A stretch of 32,060 nucleotides of DNA from Thermoplasmatota archaeon. GTDB taxonomy: Archaea > Thermoplasmatota > JAKEGO01 > JANQNJ01. Below the pieces are notes generated by a model. The model worked only from the letters and a program-made list of their open reading frames with translations, was not told the DNA's origin and made no database searches. The DNA lies in the NCBI GenBank assembly GCA_028279645.1, contig JANQNJ010000169.1:1-32060 (forward strand), read 5' to 3'. Position numbers and translations under genes: made by a program. Shown here one piece after another: positions 22,806 to 31,258 of the stretch (the stretch's first letter is position 1; the number at the start of each line of letters is the position of its first letter).

Positions 22806-23651
22806 TTATGAATCCTTTCCCTCATCATCGTCATCGTCGGGTGTTTCCTTGGGCGCATCCTCTGCCTTTGACAGTGGAACCGGGCTGGGGATCGGGCCGT
22901 CATTCTTGGAGGGCGGTATCAGCTCCGAGCCCTCGGCCTCTTCCTCCTCCGGCGGTGGTGGCAGGGGCTTTTCGACCTCGGTCGGCTTCCGCGTCTCCAC
23001 CTCATCCGACCTTGCCTCGAGCGCCTTCTTCCTCTGGTGCTCGGGCACCCAGGTCTTCCGTCGCTTGGAGGGGGGCGGGGCGGAGGCGTCGTCGCCCGAG
23101 GACCATATCGGCTCGCCTCCCTTGGAGGTCCGTTCCTTCAGCTTGACCATGACGATGGCGACCAGGATCAGGATGAGGACGGTCCCGCCCAGAATGGCAA
23201 CGGTCGTAGTGACGAAATCGTCCACGGCCTCATCGTCGTCGAAGATGTCGCTGAACTCCTCGACCTCGACAACGAGCTCGAGCTTCTCGGTGGTGCCGTT
23301 GGCCGGTAGGATGTGAACCTTGAGGAGCTTTGAACCCTTGGATTCGTTCGGAGGTTTGAATCCCAGAGAGATCGTCTCCGATGTGTTCGCTTCGATCTCA
23401 ACACCGGATGTCGGTGTCTGCAGTTCCCATCCGGCATATGCTTCGATGGTGATGTTGAAGGTGTTCGTGGCATTGCCAGTGTTGTTGATGGTAAGCTCGA
23501 TGGTCGATATCTGGCCAGCGGTCGCCTTCATCCGGCCCTTCTCGAGCGAAGCGTTGTAGGTGCCGGCAGCGGCGGTGCCGACCATGAATTGGAGTATGAT
23601 CATCGAAAAAAGAGCAAGTACGGATATCTTCGATATTGTTCTCGGCATCAT
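22806..23651 (-). CDS. Single-pass membrane protein with NEW3-like ectodomain and Pro/acidic tail
   Basis: A 281-residue type I membrane protein. A signal peptide covers residues 1-29 (hydrophobic run ending GTAAAG). The ectodomain (30-145) resembles the COG1470/NEW3 beta-sandwich of archaeal surface proteins (ELTINNTGNATNTFNITIEA) and carries at least seven N-x-S/T sequons, so it is probably glycosylated. A membrane helix (about 148-169) is followed by a 110-residue cytoplasmic tail that is basic near the membrane, then rich in Pro and Glu (PLPPPPEEEEAEG) and ends in Asp repeats. ATG 23651 or the next ATG is the likely start; the frame extends upstream only through a TTG. No enzymatic motif is seen. 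An envelope or scaffold role is inferred. Confidence 0.82.
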   Translation of the reverse strand: MMPRTISKISVLALFSMIILQFMVGTAAAGTYNASLEKGRMKATAGQISTIELTINNTGNATNTFNITIEAYAGWELQTPTSGVEIEANTSETISLGFKPPNESKGSKLLKVHILPANGTTEKLELVVEVEEFSDIFDDDEAVDDFVTTTVAILGGTVLILILVAIVMVKLKERTSKGGEPIWSSGDDASAPPPSKRRKTWVPEHQRKKALEARSDEVETRKPTEVEKPLPPPPEEEEAEGSELIPPSKNDGPIPSPVPLSKAEDAPKETPDDDDDEGKDS

Positions 23652-23735
23652 GATAGCACCAGCCCTGGTTGATGGGCCAGATGTTCTATGTCCATTATCC
23701 GATATCAATACTTTGGTATACCGCCTGGTAAATGC

Positions 23736-24200
23736 CTAGAGGATCGCCTCGATCTTACCAGCGATCTCCTTCAGGAACTCCTGGTCCTTCTCCGTGAACG
23801 CACCAGGCTTATCCGAGTCGATGTCCAATTCGCCGAGTACCCTTCCGTTCTTGAAGAGCGGTATCACGATCTCCGATCTCACCTTCGGACTGCAGGCGAG
23901 ATAGTTGGTCTCCTTGGTGACATCGTCGACGACGAAGGTCTGCTCCCTCTCGGCGGCCTGACCGCATATACCCTTTCCGAACGGTATCACCTTGTGGTCG
24001 GTCGGTAACCCCGCGTAAGGTCCGAGGAACAGCTCCCTGTCGTTCTCCGGATTCACGAGATAGAAGCCGACCCAGTCGTAGTGCGGCACTCGTCCCTTCA
24101 GATAGTCGCATATGTCCTGCATCAGCTCTCCCTTGGTGCCCTCGATGCCGAGGATCGTGTCGATGTCCTGCATCAGTTCGTTGAACCTGACGAAATCCAT
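23736..24200 (-). CDS. GAF-domain protein, free methionine-(R)-sulfoxide reductase-like
   Basis: A 154-residue single GAF domain with the fRMsr layout: YDWVGFYLVN, IPFGKGICGQAA, FVVDDVTKETNYLACSPKVRSEIVIPL and GELDIDSD (split across residues 41-130). Cys79 and Cys103 are 24 residues apart, as the resolving and catalytic cysteines are in the E. coli enzyme; the third Cys of that enzyme, ten residues earlier, is His69 here. Reduction of free methionine-R-sulfoxide is therefore plausible, with a two-Cys mechanism. GGAGTG lies 6 nt before ATG 24200. It is 5 nt behind the AhpD-like gene, forming an oxidative-stress pair; thioredoxin would be the reductant. Confidence 0.85.
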   Translation of the reverse strand: MDFVRFNELMQDIDTILGIEGTKGELMQDICDYLKGRVPHYDWVGFYLVNPENDRELFLGPYAGLPTDHKVIPFGKGICGQAAEREQTFVVDDVTKETNYLACSPKVRSEIVIPLFKNGRVLGELDIDSDKPGAFTEKDQEFLKEIAGKIEAIL

Positions 24201-24205
24201 TGGTA

Positions 24206-24556
24206 TCACTCCGTGTCCTGCTTCAGCTCGTTCCAGGCGTCGAAAGCCCTGCGGATATGTGGTATCGTTATCGAACCGCCCACTATCAATCCCACCGATA
24301 TCGCCTCCTGCATCTCCTCGTCCGTGACGCCCTCTTCGTTGCACCGGATGATATGATATCGAATGCAGTCGTCGCATCGGAGGACCAGCGAGGCGACGAG
24401 TCCGAGGAGCTCCTTCGTCTTGACCGGGAGCGCTCCCGCGCGATAGACCTGTGAGTCGAGGCTGAAGAAGCGCTTGATCTCCTGGCCGGCATAGCCCATC
24501 ACGAGATCGTTCAGCCTTTCGCGCTCTGCCTGGAAGTCGGCGTTGTGATCGTGCAT
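24206..24556 (-). CDS. Carboxymuconolactone decarboxylase/AhpD-like protein
   Basis: A 116-residue all-helical CMD-family protein. The active-site motif LRCDDCIRYHIIRC (Cys61, Cys64, His68) is the AhpD-type CxxC with its proton-relay His; upstream KTKELLGLVASLV and downstream EEMQEAISVGLIVGG match the family. Members act as thiol peroxidases or disulfide adaptors for peroxiredoxins, or as small-molecule decarboxylases; the CxxC favours a redox role. It is immediately upstream of the methionine-sulfoxide-reductase-like gene, supporting that. The start at ATG 24556 is fair: the upstream AT content is low and no strong Shine-Dalgarno is seen. Confidence 0.85.
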   Translation of the reverse strand: MHDHNADFQAERERLNDLVMGYAGQEIKRFFSLDSQVYRAGALPVKTKELLGLVASLVLRCDDCIRYHIIRCNEEGVTDEEMQEAISVGLIVGGSITIPHIRRAFDAWNELKQDTE

Positions 24557-24642
24557 TGCATCGGTGATGATGGTATACGTTCTAATGGTTTTTGATGGGC
24601 TCTAGAGGGCGGTGTCAAAGGTTAACTGTGATAGAATGTAGA

Positions 24643-24714
24643 GAATATATACGACCTATAGCGATATATACGAATATATAGGATATCAATAATATATCGA
24701 CAAAATATATATTT
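24643..24714 (+). promoter_or_regulatory. Repeat-rich AT promoter region of the pst operon
   Basis: The motif ATATATACGA occurs at 24645-24654 and 24664-24673 (19-nt period), with variants ATATATAGGA at 24674-24683 and ATATATCGA at 24692-24700, followed by AATATATATTT near 24704-24713, the probable TATA box (start site near 24735). The repeats stand out in GC-rich surroundings and are candidate binding sites for a phosphate-responsive regulator. ATG 24750 has AAGGTG about 8 nt upstream. Confidence 0.6.
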
Positions 24715-24749
24715 CTACGTCGGCCTGCCACCCTCAAGGTGAAAGACAA

Positions 24750-25751
24750 ATGGCTCACAAGAGAGGCATGATGCTAAGCGTCGGCGTGATCTTCGTCCTC
24801 GTCCTGGCCACAGTGATGGCGGGATGCACGGACGACAACGGCGACAAACCGAAACTGATACAGACAGGATCGAGCACGGTGCTCCCACTGGCGATCGCCT
24901 GGGCCGTGGAGTTCGACGATGCGGACATACACGTCTCCGGAGGTGGATCAAGCCACGGTCTGAACTCGCTTCTCAATGGAGAGGCGGACCTCGGCGATGC
25001 GAGCCGCCTGATGAAGGGCAGCGATTACGAGAAGGTCGGAGGGGATCCCGATCTGGTCAAGGCCGATGGAACGGCCACTGCCGCTGCACCGACCGGAGTG
25101 CGGCCCGAGAAGTGGGTCTGCGCATACGACGTGCTTGCCGTGGTGGTAAACAACGATAACGACTGGGCAGGGGAATTGAACTTCAGCCAGCTCTACGAGA
25201 TATTCACGGATGACAGTCCTGCCAAGTACTGGGACGAGGTCTCGGGACTTACTGGGGCACCTCACCAGAAGATCGAGATATATGCTCCCGATGAGGCCAG
25301 CGGGACATACGACTACTTCTTCGAGGAGGTCATCCCGGACTGGGGCGACGACACCCAGGCCGCGAACCCCCGCCTGGATACCGGTGATGGAGTATATCAT
25401 CCCAGCGCGGATGACAACGTTATCCTGACCGCGATCAAGGAGAACAAGTATGCGATCGGATACTTCGGATACGCGTACTACAAGGAGAATCCCAACGCCG
25501 TGAAGACGGTGGATATCGCCGATGAGGGTGACGATTACCAGGAGGCGTCGCTCACCAACGTCGCGAACTATCCCATGGCTAGACCTCTCCATATCTACAC
25601 GGACGGGATCCCCAAGGAAGGGAGCGCGGTGAACAAGTATCTCAGGTTCATCCTGGGCGACGAGGGACAGTCGATCGTGCCCGAGGTGGGGTACGTCAGA
25701 TTATCCCTGGTCGACAACGCGCTGGTCACGGACCAGCTTGCGAAGCTGTGA
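24750..25751 (+). CDS. pstS: Phosphate-binding lipoprotein PstS
   Basis: Extracellular phosphate receptor of the Pst ABC transporter. The 333-residue protein has a lipoprotein signal: hydrophobic helix then VMAGC (lipid-anchored Cys near residue 25). The mature part shows PstS phosphate-site loops IQTGSSTVLPLAIAWA, VSGGGSSHGLNSLLNGEADL, DASRLM, IEIYAPDEASGTYDYFFE and IGYFGYAYY. It leads the pst operon, and a stem-loop separates it from the permease gene, as often happens when the receptor is made in excess. In archaea the lipid anchors it to the outer face of the membrane. Arsenate, a phosphate mimic, would also bind. Confidence 0.95.
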   Translation: MAHKRGMMLSVGVIFVLVLATVMAGCTDDNGDKPKLIQTGSSTVLPLAIAWAVEFDDADIHVSGGGSSHGLNSLLNGEADLGDASRLMKGSDYEKVGGDPDLVKADGTATAAAPTGVRPEKWVCAYDVLAVVVNNDNDWAGELNFSQLYEIFTDDSPAKYWDEVSGLTGAPHQKIEIYAPDEASGTYDYFFEEVIPDWGDDTQAANPRLDTGDGVYHPSADDNVILTAIKENKYAIGYFGYAYYKENPNAVKTVDIADEGDDYQEASLTNVANYPMARPLHIYTDGIPKEGSAVNKYLRFILGDEGQSIVPEVGYVRLSLVDNALVTDQLAKL

Positions 25752-25762
25752 ACGCAACGGGA

Positions 25763-25787
25763 CCTGCGGCCGAAGGCCGGCCGCAGG
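25763..25787 (+). terminator. Stem-loop between pstS and pstCA
   Basis: CCTGCGGCC (25763-25771) pairs perfectly with GGCCGCAGG (25779-25787) across a 7-nt loop; a nested GGCC/GGCC pairing is also possible. A T-poor tail makes it a weak terminator or mRNA-stabilising hairpin that would favour pstS over downstream genes. Confidence 0.55.
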
Positions 25788-25813
25788 ACCTATTTCTATG
25801 ATCAAGTGAACTG

Positions 25814-27706
25814 ATGAACATAAGGGGACGGGCAGCCGGACGGGACCCAGACTTGGAGGGGTTCCGTTTCAAGCGGTCCTTCAGGCCGCTGGAGCGCACA
25901 ATAGAGCTGATGCTCCTTCTCGCTGCTTCCGTCGCCATCATCGTCAGCATCGCCATCATCTACACCCTGATGGATGGGACGGTGGCATTCTTCTCTGCCC
26001 CAGATGTCAATATCTTCGAGTTCCTGTTCGGCACCAAATGGGTCCCGAGCGGATCCGACCCGAGCTTCGGGATCCTTCCATTGTTATCAGGCACCATCCT
26101 GATCGCAGGTGGAGCACTACTGATCGCAATGCCTCTCGGCATCGGGGCGGCCATCTATCTCTCAGAGTTCGCGTCGCCCCGGGTCCGTGGGATCCTGAAG
26201 CCGATCATAGAGGTGCTGGCCGGCATCCCGTCGATCGTCTACGGTTTCTTCGCACTGCTGGTCATCAGCCCGATCTTCCGCGATCTCTTCGGTGCCAGTT
26301 ATTTCAACGCCGCATCAGCGATCGTGGTCCTCGCGATCATGATCCTGCCCATCGTCGTGAGCATATCCGACGATGCGATGAAGGCGGTACCGAGGAACCT
26401 CCGAGAGGCATCATACGCTATGGGCGCAACGAAGTGGGAGACGGCGACCAAGGTCGTCCTTCCCAGTGCCTCATCGGGCGTGATCGCATCGGTCCTCCTG
26501 GGTCTTGGACGTGCCATCGGCGAGACGATGGTCGTGACACTCGCAGCAGGACGTGTTGCGAATTTGACGTTCAATCCCACCGAGGAGGTCCAGACGATGA
26601 CCGCCTACATCGCCCAGGTGGCAACCGGCGATATACCCCCCGGCGTGGCGGTCGATGCGGCATTCGCAGTGGGCATGGTCCTGTTCATCATGACCTACAT
26701 CATCAACATCTTCGCCGGGATAGTGGTGGACAGGATCAAGGCTGGAAAGAGGATGAAGCGGACCGGCCTTACAGGCGGATTGGTCAAGGTGATCGGTGCT
26801 CCAGGAAGGGTCCTGAGCAAGATCAACATCGGGGCAGGTCTCAAGAAGGGCGCCGGCTCCCTGAGGCGGCGATACCGTATAGGGATCTTCGGGATCTCAA
26901 TGACGGGCTCATCGCTCGTGATAGCCATAGGGTTCCTTGCCTATCTGGTCCATTATATCCTAACTCAAGGTCTATCAGGGATCGATCAAGCGTTCCTCTC
27001 GGAGATACCCCATTATATTCCGGACAAAGCGGGGATATATCCCGTGATTCTGGGCTCCGTCTATCTGATGCTACTTACTCTGGTGATCTCGGTACCGATC
27101 GGTGTGGGAGCGGCGATCTATCTCACGGAGATCGCGCCCGATTCGAGGCATACGAGGTTCCTGAGACGTATCATTCAGAACCTCGCAGGTGTGCCGTCCA
27201 TCGTCTTCGGCCTTGTCGGCCTCACCATATTCGTCAGGTTGTTCGATTTCGGCATCAGCCTGCTCGCCGGCAGTATGACATTGTCGATAATGGTCCTGCC
27301 GATAATCGTCGTATCGACCGAGGAGGCGTTGAAGGCCGTGCCGAAGAGCTTCAGGGACGCAGCCCTGGCACTCGGAGCGACGCGTTGGACGACGATCCGA
27401 CATCACGTCCTTCCCAACGCGATCCCGGGCATCATGACGGGATCGATACTGGCGATGTCGAGGGCGATCGGAGAGACAGCGCCGATCCTGTTCATAGGTT
27501 CGGTGTTCGCGAAGGTGCCCCCGTCGGGGATCATGGACCCGTTCCTGGCACTTCCACTTACGATATTCTACTGGACGACGCACCCGAAGGCGGAGTTCCA
27601 TGAGCTTGCCGCGAGCACGATCATCGTGCTTCTGGTGATATTGTTGACGATGAACTCGGTGGCCATCGTGATCAGGAACCGGGTGCAGGCCAAGAGAGAT
27701 TGGTAG
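25814..27706 (+). CDS. pstCA: Fused PstC-PstA phosphate permease
   Basis: Both membrane subunits of the Pst ABC transporter in one 630-residue chain. The PstC half (about 1-305) and PstA half (about 358-630) each have a block of about six helices and a coupling motif for the ATPase: [20 protein letters not shown] (197-216) and [20 protein letters not shown] (513-532), each followed by RAIGET. A basic, hydrophilic linker (about 305-357; [20 protein letters not shown]) joins them. In most organisms PstC and PstA are separate genes; no frameshift or internal stop separates them here, and the reading frame is continuous. The start at ATG 25814 has only a weak Shine-Dalgarno (AAGTGA). It is followed by pstB. 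Confidence 0.93.
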   Translation: MNIRGRAAGRDPDLEGFRFKRSFRPLERTIELMLLLAASVAIIVSIAIIYTLMDGTVAFFSAPDVNIFEFLFGTKWVPSGSDPSFGILPLLSGTILIAGGALLIAMPLGIGAAIYLSEFASPRVRGILKPIIEVLAGIPSIVYGFFALLVISPIFRDLFGASYFNAASAIVVLAIMILPIVVSISDDAMKAVPRNLREASYAMGATKWETATKVVLPSASSGVIASVLLGLGRAIGETMVVTLAAGRVANLTFNPTEEVQTMTAYIAQVATGDIPPGVAVDAAFAVGMVLFIMTYIINIFAGIVVDRIKAGKRMKRTGLTGGLVKVIGAPGRVLSKINIGAGLKKGAGSLRRRYRIGIFGISMTGSSLVIAIGFLAYLVHYILTQGLSGIDQAFLSEIPHYIPDKAGIYPVILGSVYLMLLTLVISVPIGVGAAIYLTEIAPDSRHTRFLRRIIQNLAGVPSIVFGLVGLTIFVRLFDFGISLLAGSMTLSIMVLPIIVVSTEEALKAVPKSFRDAALALGATRWTTIRHHVLPNAIPGIMTGSILAMSRAIGETAPILFIGSVFAKVPPSGIMDPFLALPLTIFYWTTHPKAEFHELAASTIIVLLVILLTMNSVAIVIRNRVQAKRDW

Positions 27707-27756
27707 TTGATAGGATGACGTTATCATTGGTTGGAATGACGAAGGAGAACGGACCG

Positions 27757-28557
27757 ATGGCGGAGGGACCAGCTTCGAACGGTTATCTGAAGGTTGGAAA
27801 TGGCAAGTATGCCCTGGACCTCAGGAAGGTCAACGTCCATTACGGGTCCACCCATGCGATCAAGGACGTTTCCATGAGGATCCGCGAGAACGCCGCGACC
27901 GCGTTCATCGGGCCCAGTGGCTGCGGGAAGTCCACTTTGCTCAGATGCCTAAACCGCATGAACGACGAGATCGTCGGGTGCAAGACCACGGGGACGATCA
28001 TGTTCAAGGGAACCAACATACTCTCGAACAAGGTGGATCCCGTTGCGCTCCGGCATACAGTCGGCATGGTGTTCCAAAAGCCCAACCCGTTCCCTACATC
28101 GATATACAAGAACATCACATTCGGTCCGAAGGTCCACGGGATCCGGGGCAAGGATGAGCTTGACGAAATCGTGGAACGAACGTTGAAGGATTCCGCTCTA
28201 TGGGAAGAGGTGAAGGACAGGCTCGATGACCCCGCGATGAGCCTTTCGGGCGGTCAGCAGCAGAGGTTGTGCATCGCTCGCGCTCTCGCAGTGGAACCGG
28301 ACATCATTCTCATGGATGAGCCTTGCTCGGCCCTCGATCCCATCGCCACCTCCAAGATAGAGGACCTGATCACGGAGCTGAAGGAACGATACACGGTGGT
28401 GATAGTGACCCATAACATGCAGCAGGCGGCCAGAGTGAGCGATTTCACAGGTTTCATGTTCCTGGGAAGGCTTGTGGAGTTCGGGAGAACGACACCGTTG
28501 TTCGAGAAACCGAGGAAGACGTTGACCGAGAAGTATATCACGGGAAGGTTCGGTTAG
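27757..28557 (+). CDS. pstB: Phosphate transport ATP-binding protein PstB
   Basis: ATPase subunit that powers phosphate import. The 266-residue protein carries Walker [12 protein letters not shown] (52-62), Q-loop FQKPNPFP, the ABC signature LSGGQQQRL (163-171), Walker [14 protein letters not shown] and the H-loop VTHN (217-220). The start is not certain: ATG 27757 has AAGGAG nearby and lies 50 nt past the pstCA stop; ATGs at 27715 and 27736, and a TTG at 27700 that overlaps pstCA, are in frame. The distance to phoU is 10 nt. It should dock on the two coupling loops of the fused permease, as a dimer. Confidence 0.95.
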   Translation: MAEGPASNGYLKVGNGKYALDLRKVNVHYGSTHAIKDVSMRIRENAATAFIGPSGCGKSTLLRCLNRMNDEIVGCKTTGTIMFKGTNILSNKVDPVALRHTVGMVFQKPNPFPTSIYKNITFGPKVHGIRGKDELDEIVERTLKDSALWEEVKDRLDDPAMSLSGGQQQRLCIARALAVEPDIILMDEPCSALDPIATSKIEDLITELKERYTVVIVTHNMQQAARVSDFTGFMFLGRLVEFGRTTPLFEKPRKTLTEKYITGRFG

Positions 28558-28567
28558 GTGATCTATC

Positions 28568-29218
28568 ATGACCGAGAAGTTCATTGAGGAGCTCGACAGA
28601 CTGCAGGCGGATACCTTCGAGATGGGGCAGCTCGCGGTGGGCATGTTGGCCGATTCCGTAAAGGCGCTCAAGACCCAGGATATCGACCTGGCACAGAGCG
28701 TTCTGGAAAAGAAGACCGACCTCGCGGAGATGGACCTCGAGATCGAGAAGAGAGCGCTGCAGCTGTTGACCCTGTACCAGCCCATGGCGACCGACATGAG
28801 GAAGCTTGCGACGATCCTCAAGACGATCACCTATCTTGCACGGATCGGGCGATACGGGAAGGACATCGCCAATATTACGATCGAGCTCGGTGATCAATCG
28901 CATATCTCGAAGCTGGTATCGATCCCCCTGATGTCGAAGATGGTCGGTTCCATGATCGAGGATTCCCTCGAGGCCTTCGAGGAGGGGGATATCACGAAAC
29001 TGGCGGATCTCGGCGAGAGGGATGACGAGGTGGATGCCATGAGATACACGATACTCAGGGAGTGCATCACCTACATGATGGAGGACCCGAAGAACATCTC
29101 CCGATGTGCGAACTACATCATGATCGCTCGCTATCTGGAGAGGTGTGCCGATCACTCGTGCAAGATAGCCGAAAAGGTTACGTACATGGTCACCGGTGAA
29201 CATGTGGAGATACGATGA
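28568..29218 (+). CDS. phoU: Phosphate signalling regulator PhoU
   Basis: A 216-residue helical protein that down-regulates Pst transport and phosphate signalling. It contains two three-helix PhoU repeats: the first with RALQLLTLYQPMATDMRKLA and RIGRYGKDIANI (about 58-106), the second with ERDDEVDAMRY and ARYLERCADHSCKIAEKV (to about 207). The E/D-rich E-xxx-D motifs that bind metal are present in both. The C-terminal codons overlap the arsC start (ATGA), so translation is coupled. Together with pstB 10 nt upstream this is a tight operon. No sensor kinase is visible in the window, so the archaeal signalling partner is unknown. Confidence 0.95.
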   Translation: MTEKFIEELDRLQADTFEMGQLAVGMLADSVKALKTQDIDLAQSVLEKKTDLAEMDLEIEKRALQLLTLYQPMATDMRKLATILKTITYLARIGRYGKDIANITIELGDQSHISKLVSIPLMSKMVGSMIEDSLEAFEEGDITKLADLGERDDEVDAMRYTILRECITYMMEDPKNISRCANYIMIARYLERCADHSCKIAEKVTYMVTGEHVEIR

Positions 29219-29625
29219 AGAAAAGAGTACTTTTCCTCTGCACCGGCAACGCTTCAAGATCACAGATGGCAGAAGGTTTCCTGAAGGACAGATATCCCGA
29301 CCGTTACGAGGTGGAGAGTGCCGGGGTTGCGCCAGAGACAGTCAGCAGGCGTGCAGCGGAGGTCATGGCGGAGATAGGCATAGATCTATCCGGTCACCGA
29401 TCCAAGCATGTCGAGGAGTTCAGAGGGCAGACCTTCGATATAGTAGCAACCGTCTGCGACAATGCGAAGGAGACATGTCCGTTCTTCCCGGGTGCTGATG
29501 AGTATATCCACGAAGGCTTTCCCGATCCCGATAAGTTGCGGGGACCGGACGAAGAGGTACTGGAGGGATTCCGGAGGGTGAGGGACATGATCGGAGAATG
29601 GATCGACGCGACCTTCAGAGAGTAG
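29215..29625 (+). CDS. arsC: Thioredoxin-type arsenate reductase (LMW phosphatase fold)
   Basis: Reduces arsenate to arsenite for efflux. The 136-residue protein has the phosphatase-fold P-loop FLCTGNASRS with Cys9 and Arg15, and the two further cysteines Cys81 and Cys88 (VCDNAKETCP) at the spacing of the S. aureus pI258 enzyme (10/82/89), so it is a three-Cys, thioredoxin-dependent enzyme rather than a tyrosine phosphatase. GFPDPDK matches the conserved Asp loop. Its ATG overlaps the phoU stop by 4 nt. No arsenite pump or ArsR is seen in the window. Since Pst imports arsenate by mistake, the coupling is functional sense. Confidence 0.93.
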   Translation: MKKRVLFLCTGNASRSQMAEGFLKDRYPDRYEVESAGVAPETVSRRAAEVMAEIGIDLSGHRSKHVEEFRGQTFDIVATVCDNAKETCPFFPGADEYIHEGFPDPDKLRGPDEEVLEGFRRVRDMIGEWIDATFRE

Positions 29626-29628
29626 TCC

Positions 29629-30045
29629 TCACGGAACGGTCTCGCCGCACTCGTAGCACCGGCGGTTGTGAACGCAGATCATCGCGCCGCAGCCTGGACA
29701 CTTCCACCGCTCCCGTTCTGACTTGACGAACTGCCTCACACCGTTCTCTCTAAGGTTCGAGAGATTTTCGAGCATGCTCATCCGGTACTTGGTACGGTAA
29801 CGCTTGTCAAGGTCCTTCAGCCTCCTACAGGGGAAGGTCGAGCATTTGTAGCAGAACCGTAGATCCCTCTGGTTCCGCTCCTCGCAGGTCCTGATCCGGC
29901 ACCTGAGGATGGAGACACCCTTTCCCTCATCGGTTCCTAGGCACCCAGTACATCGGTCCTTCTCACGAAGATATGCATAACATATCCTGCAATTCATTCC
30001 GCAGGGAGCGATGAGTTGGGTGTCGACCATGCGCTTCTCCGCCAT
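29629..30045 (-). CDS. DUF3795 Cys-rich protein
   Basis: A 138-residue protein with cysteine pairs typical of DUF3795: APCGMNCRICYAYLREKDRC, CTGCLG, a central FCYKCSTFPCRRLKDL, and at the C-terminus an additional zinc-ribbon-like pair (WKCPGCGAMICVHNRRCYEC). Such proteins are common in anaerobic archaea and bacteria; their role is unknown, and metal binding (zinc or iron-sulfur) is inferred from the cysteines. ATG 30045 is chosen because GGAGGGG lies 6 nt upstream; the longer GTG start at 30051 is less likely. The gene begins 2 nt behind the NAD-kinase-like gene, so the two are co-translated. The C-terminal ribbon is an addition to the basic domain. Confidence 0.85.
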   Translation of the reverse strand: MAEKRMVDTQLIAPCGMNCRICYAYLREKDRCTGCLGTDEGKGVSILRCRIRTCEERNQRDLRFCYKCSTFPCRRLKDLDKRYRTKYRMSMLENLSNLRENGVRQFVKSERERWKCPGCGAMICVHNRRCYECGETVP

Positions 30046-30047
30046 GA

Positions 30048-31232
30048 TCACCCCTCCTGGTCCACACCGGACATGATCTTTCTCATGGCATAGTTGTGAT
30101 AGCCGACCAGTATTCGCCTGAAGCCGGTCAGACGGGAATCGATATCCGATGACCCGGTGTCCACCCAGAGCTCTGGGGTGTTCTGTAATTTTCCCGGTGT
30201 CGCGGATATAATGATGTTCATCAGACCGACACGTTCGAGAACGGCCGGTGTGAACTGCTGGTTGCCTCTGCCGAAGATGAACCCCTGCGAGCCGATCGGA
30301 GAGACGACGATCACGGCCTTCTCGTGATCACCCAACAGCGCAAGGATGCCCTGCTCGTTGAGATCGGTCCCGACGATGGCGCCGTCATGAACTGCGTCGA
30401 CGCCGAGCAGCGTGTGCTCGCCTTCGTCGATATCGAGCTCCTCCCATGCCGAGGCTACCGTGGATCCGGCTCCCAGAAGGAACAATGTATCCGGGTCCTT
30501 TTCGATCTCCTCTGCAAGGTGCTTGCCGATGGCCTGCAGGTATTCCCTATCGTCGGATACATGTGTGACGCCCTTCTGACTCTGAACGAGATGAGGCTGG
30601 TACGGAACCTTGGCGACGCCGAACAGGTCAACGGACAGACGGTCCTCCCTGTAAGCGTCCTCGTCGAGGTCGACGATCTCGGCCTCGGCCACCGTCGCCT
30701 CGCCCTTCATGTACGCCTCGACGAGAGCGGCGCAGGTCTCCGGAGTGTTAGCGAAAACGCCCGAGAACATCTTGACGCCGGTGGGGACGCCGATGATAGG
30801 GACCGCGTTCTCGACCGTACCATATACATCTCTAGCGGTCCCATCTCCACCGCAGAAGACGATGAGATCGACACCGCGCTCAAGGAAGGCCCGGCACACG
30901 CTGCGGGTGTCATCCGACGTCGTTGAACAGACCGTGTTATCTTGACATGAGTCAACAGAGCCAGCGCGGCACACGATCTCGAAGTTGTGATCGATCCCAG
31001 CAAGGGAGAACGACTCCTCGCCCATACCGCCGGAGCATGTGATGAACCTAGGACCGGCCGTCAATGCACTGAGGAACTGTGCGCCTCTCTTGGGGGCGAT
31101 CATCGTTGCACCAAGCTCCATTGCCTTCGCTGCAAGACCATCGGTCCCCTTGAGACCCACACTGCCACCCATGCCTGCGATGGGATTGACAACGAACCCT
31201 ATGAGAAAGTCGTTCTTCGCTTCCATGATCAT
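30048..31232 (-). CDS. ATP-NAD kinase family protein (COG3199/AcoX type)
   Basis: Predicted to phosphorylate NAD to NADP with ATP or polyphosphate. The 394-residue protein has the N-terminal FVVNPIAGMGG, the kinase signature FCGGDGTARDVY (about residues 122-133) and PIIGVPTGVKMFSGVFAN, followed by the DAVHDGAIVGTDLNEQ region and IVVSPIGSQGFIFGRGNQQ. It is longer than classical NAD kinases, as usual in this subfamily; an AcoX-like role cannot be excluded. ATG 31232 is taken as the start, with ATG 31226 as an alternative. It lies 26 nt behind egsA, which consumes NADPH, so supplying the cofactor is plausible. A run of Cys (VCRAGSVDSCQDNTVC) in the N-terminal half is unusual. Confidence 0.85.
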   Translation of the reverse strand: MIMEAKNDFLIGFVVNPIAGMGGSVGLKGTDGLAAKAMELGATMIAPKRGAQFLSALTAGPRFITCSGGMGEESFSLAGIDHNFEIVCRAGSVDSCQDNTVCSTTSDDTRSVCRAFLERGVDLIVFCGGDGTARDVYGTVENAVPIIGVPTGVKMFSGVFANTPETCAALVEAYMKGEATVAEAEIVDLDEDAYREDRLSVDLFGVAKVPYQPHLVQSQKGVTHVSDDREYLQAIGKHLAEEIEKDPDTLFLLGAGSTVASAWEELDIDEGEHTLLGVDAVHDGAIVGTDLNEQGILALLGDHEKAVIVVSPIGSQGFIFGRGNQQFTPAVLERVGLMNIIISATPGKLQNTPELWVDTGSSDIDSRLTGFRRILVGYHNYAMRKIMSGVDQEG

Positions 31233-31258
31233 CAACTTGTAAGAGATGCGCCTTGCTC

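Noticed and set aside
26038-27603. Long 521-codon open frame on the plus strand inside pstCA
   Set aside because: It is a shifted frame of the permease gene. Its translation is Arg/Gly/Asp/His-rich without hydrophobic cores, while the overlapped frame has clear PstC and PstA motifs.
29215-29625. Low-molecular-weight tyrosine phosphatase
   Set aside because: The additional Cys81/Cys88 pair at arsenate-reductase spacing favours ArsC over a phosphatase.
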